Assembly: GCA_946187095.1 (NCBI GenBank) | Contig: CAMHPW010000034.1 | Location: 1 to 8,765 of the forward strand | Source: an uncultured Clostridia bacterium | GTDB lineage: Bacteria; Bacillota; Clostridia; Oscillospirales; Acutalibacteraceae | Direction of reading: 5' to 3' | DNA length: 8,765 nucleotides | Shown here: positions 6,878 through 8,765 of the stretch, in pieces | How the letters are laid out: each line of letters opens with the position of its first letter | How positions within the stretch are numbered: the first letter of the stretch is position 1 | The notes under the pieces: model-generated | Told to the model about the DNA's origin: nothing | Databases searched by the model: none | The model's input: only the letters and a program-made list of their open reading frames with translations | Translations under genes and position numbers: made by a program

Positions 6878-7604
6878 ATATTATTGCCTCCTTTGTGTAG
6901 TTTGCTCCAAGCTTATCTCCTCTGATTGCTTTCTGCTTTGCAGGGTGCTTGAAACTGATTGTTTTTGCTGTATTCCTTGCTATTGTAACACCGTATTGAT
7001 TAAGGTGCTTTTCAAATTCTTCTATTGTGGCACATTTTACAACAGCATCTGCAATAACTTCTCGTAATTCCTCTTTCCATGATGTACCGCCATTCAGAGT
7101 GATATGCTTTTCTTCTGTGCTTATTTTATCTTCTGAAGGTTTTCTGAAATCAAGTGTGGAATATCCGTATTTTTCGGCTATCTCGTTTGACAGGTCTTTC
7201 AATGCACTGTACTCGTTATTGTTCAAGTGCAGCATTTTTCCTGTGACGAATGATACACTGTTTACAATGATATGACAATGGATATGTATTCTGTCCGTAT
7301 GAGTTGCTATTATGTATTCATAATCTCCAAAGGCTTTTTGTGCCAATTCTTCTGTGAGCCTTGTTGCTTCTTCGGGAGTGATATTATCCTTTGGATTAAA
7401 GCTGTGCTTGAAATGATAGTATTTCCTGCTTTTAAATGACTTTCCCTTATGAAACAGCGAACAGGTTTCCTTGAATTGTGTAGCATAATCCCTTGTATCG
7501 TCAAGGGAATGAGAAACGATAACAGCAGCCTTTTTCGGATCGGTAATATACTTGATAGCCTTTGCAGGCTTGGCTTTACAGCCCTGTCCCTTGAATAGTG
7601 GCAT
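6609..7604 (-). CDS. mobA: MOBP-type relaxase / mobilization nuclease
   Basis: MobA should nick oriT, bind the 5' end through a tyrosine and lead the strand into a recipient through another element's type IV pore. The 331-residue product has the relaxase domain in residues 1-240. Y19 in KAIKYITD is the likely catalytic tyrosine, HFKHSF (64-69) follows, and the three-histidine metal motif is THTDRIHIHCHIIVN (101-115). The conserved RGDKLGANYTKEAI (228-241) closes the domain. From residue 243 on the sequence is Thr/Gly/Arg-rich and unstructured, and this is exactly where the DNA also encodes the next gene in another frame. The ATG is 1 base after the mobC stop, with AGGAG 6 bases upstream inside mobC. 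No mating-pore genes are nearby, so transfer would be in trans. Confidence 0.93.
   Translation of the reverse strand: MPLFKGQGCKAKPAKAIKYITDPKKAAVIVSHSLDDTRDYATQFKETCSLFHKGKSFKSRKYYHFKHSFNPKDNITPEEATRLTEELAQKAFGDYEYIIATHTDRIHIHCHIIVNSVSFVTGKMLHLNNNEYSALKDLSNEIAEKYGYSTLDFRKPSEDKISTEEKHITLNGGTSWKEELREVIADAVVKCATIEEFEKHLNQYGVTIARNTAKTISFKHPAKQKAIRGDKLGANYTKEAIIFELNQHGNRTACTRKAAVETVKRNEPTGVGKQPAQRGVGGLYGKMERTAAGTDKLYPTSDGEDRTTAGNSTTSAEPERAVESISPKRRR
6887..6894 (-). promoter_or_regulatory. Internal ribosome binding site for mobB inside mobA
   Basis: AAAGGAGG on the minus strand sits within the mobA codons for Thr-Lys-Glu-Ala (residues 237-240) and 9 bases before the TTG at 6877. It decides the mobB start and makes these bases do two jobs. 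Confidence 0.7.
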
Positions 7605-7605
7605 T

Positions 7606-7941
7606 TCAATCTCCTAAAATCAAATTTGTAACCTTTACGGTCATTTGGTAGATTTTTTTATAACACTCCCTGCACTCCTGCAAAGTGTTATTTATTTCCT
7701 GTTGGGTAACTTCGGAATATTCATTGATGCGGTGGGTGAGTTGGTTCAGATTATTTCCATGTCGTTTCAGTTCGGCTATCAAAGGAATATAGCCTTTGAC
7801 ATAGTTGATTTTCTGTTTGTTGATGGCATTGATAAGAAATTCTGTCAGCGTCAGACCACTGTGTGAAAGCTTGTATTGCAGCCTTTCATATTCCTCATCG
7901 GATAATCTGACGGACACATTATGTGAGCGTTTACGCTTCAT
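7606..7941 (-). CDS. mobC: Relaxosome accessory protein, MobC family
   Basis: MobC is a small DNA-binding protein that binds oriT beside the nic site, helps melt it and recruits the relaxase. The 111-residue product has a basic N-terminus and a ribbon-helix-helix domain (about 7-42: HNVSVRLSDEEYERLQ then a Ser/Thr-led helix). After it comes the MobC signature region around ELKRHGNNLNQLTHRIN (57-73) and an alpha-helical tail. I start at ATG 7941 because AAAGGAG lies just upstream with a 7-base gap. A longer reading from 8007 adds a proline-rich stretch encoded by the oriT side and is rejected. It is the first gene of mobC-mobA-mobB, and its stop is one base before mobA. Such proteins often repress their own promoter. 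Confidence 0.92.
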   Translation of the reverse strand: MKRKRSHNVSVRLSDEEYERLQYKLSHSGLTLTEFLINAINKQKINYVKGYIPLIAELKRHGNNLNQLTHRINEYSEVTQQEINNTLQECRECYKKIYQMTVKVTNLILGD

Positions 7942-7983
7942 AGCAGGACTCCTTTCACGGGGGCTTGGGGGTGGAACCACCAA

Positions 7984-8019
7984 CGAGGTAGTAAAATGGC
8001 TTGCCATTTGCGTACCTCG
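7984..8019. repeat. Nested palindrome at the mobC side of oriT
   Basis: Outer arms CGAGGTA (7984-7990) and TACCTCG (8013-8019) and inner arms AAATGGC (7994-8000) and GCCATTT (8003-8009) are all perfect, with a 2-base central loop. It could extrude as a hairpin or serve as a MobC binding site. Confidence 0.75.
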
Positions 8020-8021
8020 CT

Positions 8022-8052
8022 ATTATCAAAAGTCAGACTTATCCTGTGGCAA
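8022..8052 (-). promoter_or_regulatory. Candidate promoter of the mob operon within oriT
   Basis: On the minus strand TTGCCA (8047-8052, 5 of 6 bases of the -35 consensus) and GATAAT (8022-8027, 5 of 6 of the -10) are 19 bases apart, slightly long. They overlap the predicted nic site, so relaxosome binding would be expected to repress mobCAB. This is the best candidate seen but is not certain. Confidence 0.4.
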
Positions 8053-8144
8053 GCCATAGTTAAAATACCTTTAGGAAAAGAAAATATGTTTTCTTGGTCT
8101 GACTTTTGAACAGCGTAGCTTTTTTTCTCTTCAGGTAGTCAAGG

Positions 8145-8220
8145 TTGCAACATTGTCTGTATAGAGATTTTTTGCAATATTGCAAGATTGCACATTTTTC
8201 TATTACAGACAATGTTGCAA
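8145..8220. repeat. TTGCAANATTG repeat cluster with 17-bp inverted repeat
   Basis: Perfect 17-bp arms at 8145-8161 and 8204-8220 (TTGCAACATTGTCTGTA and its complement) enclose a 14-bp palindrome TTGCAATATTGCAA (8172-8185). The 11-mer TTGCAANATTG occurs at 8145-8155, 8172-8182 and 8180-8190 on the plus strand and at 8210-8220 on the minus strand. The cluster begins 3 bases past the repA stop and has no U-tract, so it is unlikely to be a plain terminator. Iterons of a replication origin, a regulator's operator or a recombination site are possible. Confidence 0.8.
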
Positions 8221-8222
8221 TG

Positions 8223-8684
8223 TTACTCTTTCGGTAATTGCCAATACCAGACATTTTCTCGTCTGATAGATTTTACACCTAAATTCTTTTTTGCCTGATT
8301 GAGTGTGCGTTCCGATATGTTTCTGAGTTTTGCCCTTTGCTGTATCGACTTTTGCTGTACTGTGTTGCCGTCTGCAAGTTCATCTTTCAACAGATTTTCT
8401 GCCTGTTCCAACTTGGAAACAGTGCTTGTTCCGTTGAGCAGATCGTCAACGGAAATATCATACTTTCCGATAAAATGAAAGCCTGTTTCCTTGTTGAGTT
8501 CAAAGGCAATCGGTTCTCCCTCCGGTGCAAGACTGCTTTTGATTTGTGCCATAACTCTGATGGTGGGATTATCCTTTATTCTTCCGACAAGCAATACACT
8601 TCTTGCCGATGCAGGAATGTCAATAGAGCCTAATCCTCTGTAAGAAGATTTCATTCCCATTTGGGATATACGGAGGAATATCAT
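8223..8684 (-). pseudogene. 3' fragment of a RepA-like AAA family ATPase/helicase gene
   Basis: The 153-residue reading matches the C-terminal part of the AAA (RecA-fold, RepA/DnaB-like) ATPases found beside mob genes in Firmicutes elements. From about residue 9 it reads GMKSSYRGLGSIDI, SARSVLLVGR (26-35), KSSLAPEG (49-56) and ETGFHFIG (66-73). A winged-helix-like end follows, with NISERTLNQAKKNLGVKSIR (122-141) and WYWQL (146-150). The upstream half, with Walker A and B, is missing. The frame continues only about 15 codons further back to a stop codon at about 8730, through sequence with no such motifs. The ATG at 8684 is therefore probably not the original start, and the break lies near 8660-8685. 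An intact protein would hexamerize and unwind the element's DNA for replication; this piece cannot. A rearranged or misassembled edge is another explanation. Confidence 0.8.
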
Positions 8685-8765
8685 ATATAAAATTAAATGA
8701 TGGATTACAAAAGTTTGGAGGTTTTAATTTAGAAAGCGTTGATATTTATAGATCGCCCGGAAGTA
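8685..8765. other. Sequence beyond the repA break, origin unknown
   Basis: This edge does not continue repA. On the plus strand one frame is open to the window end and reads ISYIKLNDGLQKFGGFNLES and onward without an obvious start. It may be part of another gene joined here, but it is too short to identify. Confidence 0.25.

Larger units (their letters stand above)
7984..8109 (+). other. Predicted origin of transfer (oriT)
   Basis: This non-coding stretch just upstream of mobC holds TATCCTG^T (8040-8047), which fits the YATCCTG^Y nic consensus of RP4 (IncP) and T-DNA borders served by MOBP relaxases. The cut is predicted between 8046 and 8047 on the plus strand. A 13-bp inverted repeat (8026-8038 and 8097-8109) ends 8 bases before the cut. 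An 11-bp repeat pairs 7996-8006 with 8047-8057, the first bases after it. A nested palindrome lies at 7984-8019. With this polarity the mob genes would enter the recipient last, as is usual. The exact limits are inferred. Confidence 0.78.

Noticed and set aside
7942..8007. N-terminal extension of mobC to 8007
   Set aside because: The added Pro-rich residues come from the oriT palindrome, while a strong ribosome site precedes the ATG at 7941.
8060..8254. Minus-strand 64-codon frame between repA and mobC
   Set aside because: It spans the whole TTGCAANATTG repeat cluster and the repA stop, lacks a good ribosome site and has shadow-like composition.
6110..8765. Integrase or transposase for the mobile element
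   Set aside because: No tyrosine or serine recombinase or DDE motifs were found in any frame; if one exists it lies outside the window or was lost.

Overview
The window looks like a piece of a low-to-moderate GC Firmicutes chromosome, most likely a gut or rumen clostridium of the Ruminococcaceae/Oscillospiraceae kind. The pointers are strong AGGAGG-type ribosome sites, SigA-type promoters, a bacterial HflX, a cytoplasmic GH13 enzyme and a Firmicutes-style mobilization cassette. No rRNA or single-copy marker is present, so the genus is an inference of low certainty.

Positions 1-314 hold no secure gene. They carry a cluster of GTGGCA/TGCCAC motifs forming a 17-bp inverted repeat, an AT-rich hairpin, and a short frame open to the left edge. 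Positions 315-2610 (minus strand) are a two-gene operon, nadB then nadC, which together with a NadA encoded elsewhere would make nicotinate mononucleotide from aspartate. The intergenic region 2611-2749 holds divergent promoters for nadB (minus) and hflX (plus). hflX (2750-4003) encodes the ribosome-associated GTPase. It is followed by a fully consensus promoter and a 657-residue GH13 amylase/neopullulanase-like enzyme without a signal peptide (4078-6051), closed by a strong terminator at 6068-6108.

From about 6110 to about 8680 the DNA changes character. It is a fragment of a mobilizable element with all genes on the minus strand. In transcription order these are: the 3' part of a RepA-like AAA ATPase/helicase gene (8684-8223, its 5' part missing); a repeat cluster built on TTGCAANATTG; an origin-of-transfer region with a P-type nic sequence (TATCCTG^T at 8040-8047) set among inverted repeats; mobC (ribbon-helix-helix relaxosome protein); mobA (MOBP-type relaxase); and a third gene, called mobB here by position. 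The mobB gene starts inside mobA in another frame and encodes a coiled coil plus one C-terminal membrane helix. A hairpin at 6136-6166 with a U-tract on the minus strand ends the cassette. No integrase, transposase or resistance gene is seen.

The three mob genes should act together: MobC opens oriT, MobA nicks it and pilots the strand, and MobB probably helps from the membrane. Transfer would need a mating pore supplied by another element. The most notable points are the 269-bp dual-coded mobA/mobB overlap with its own internal ribosome site, the predicted oriT, the TTGCAANATTG array, and the broken repA junction at the right edge.
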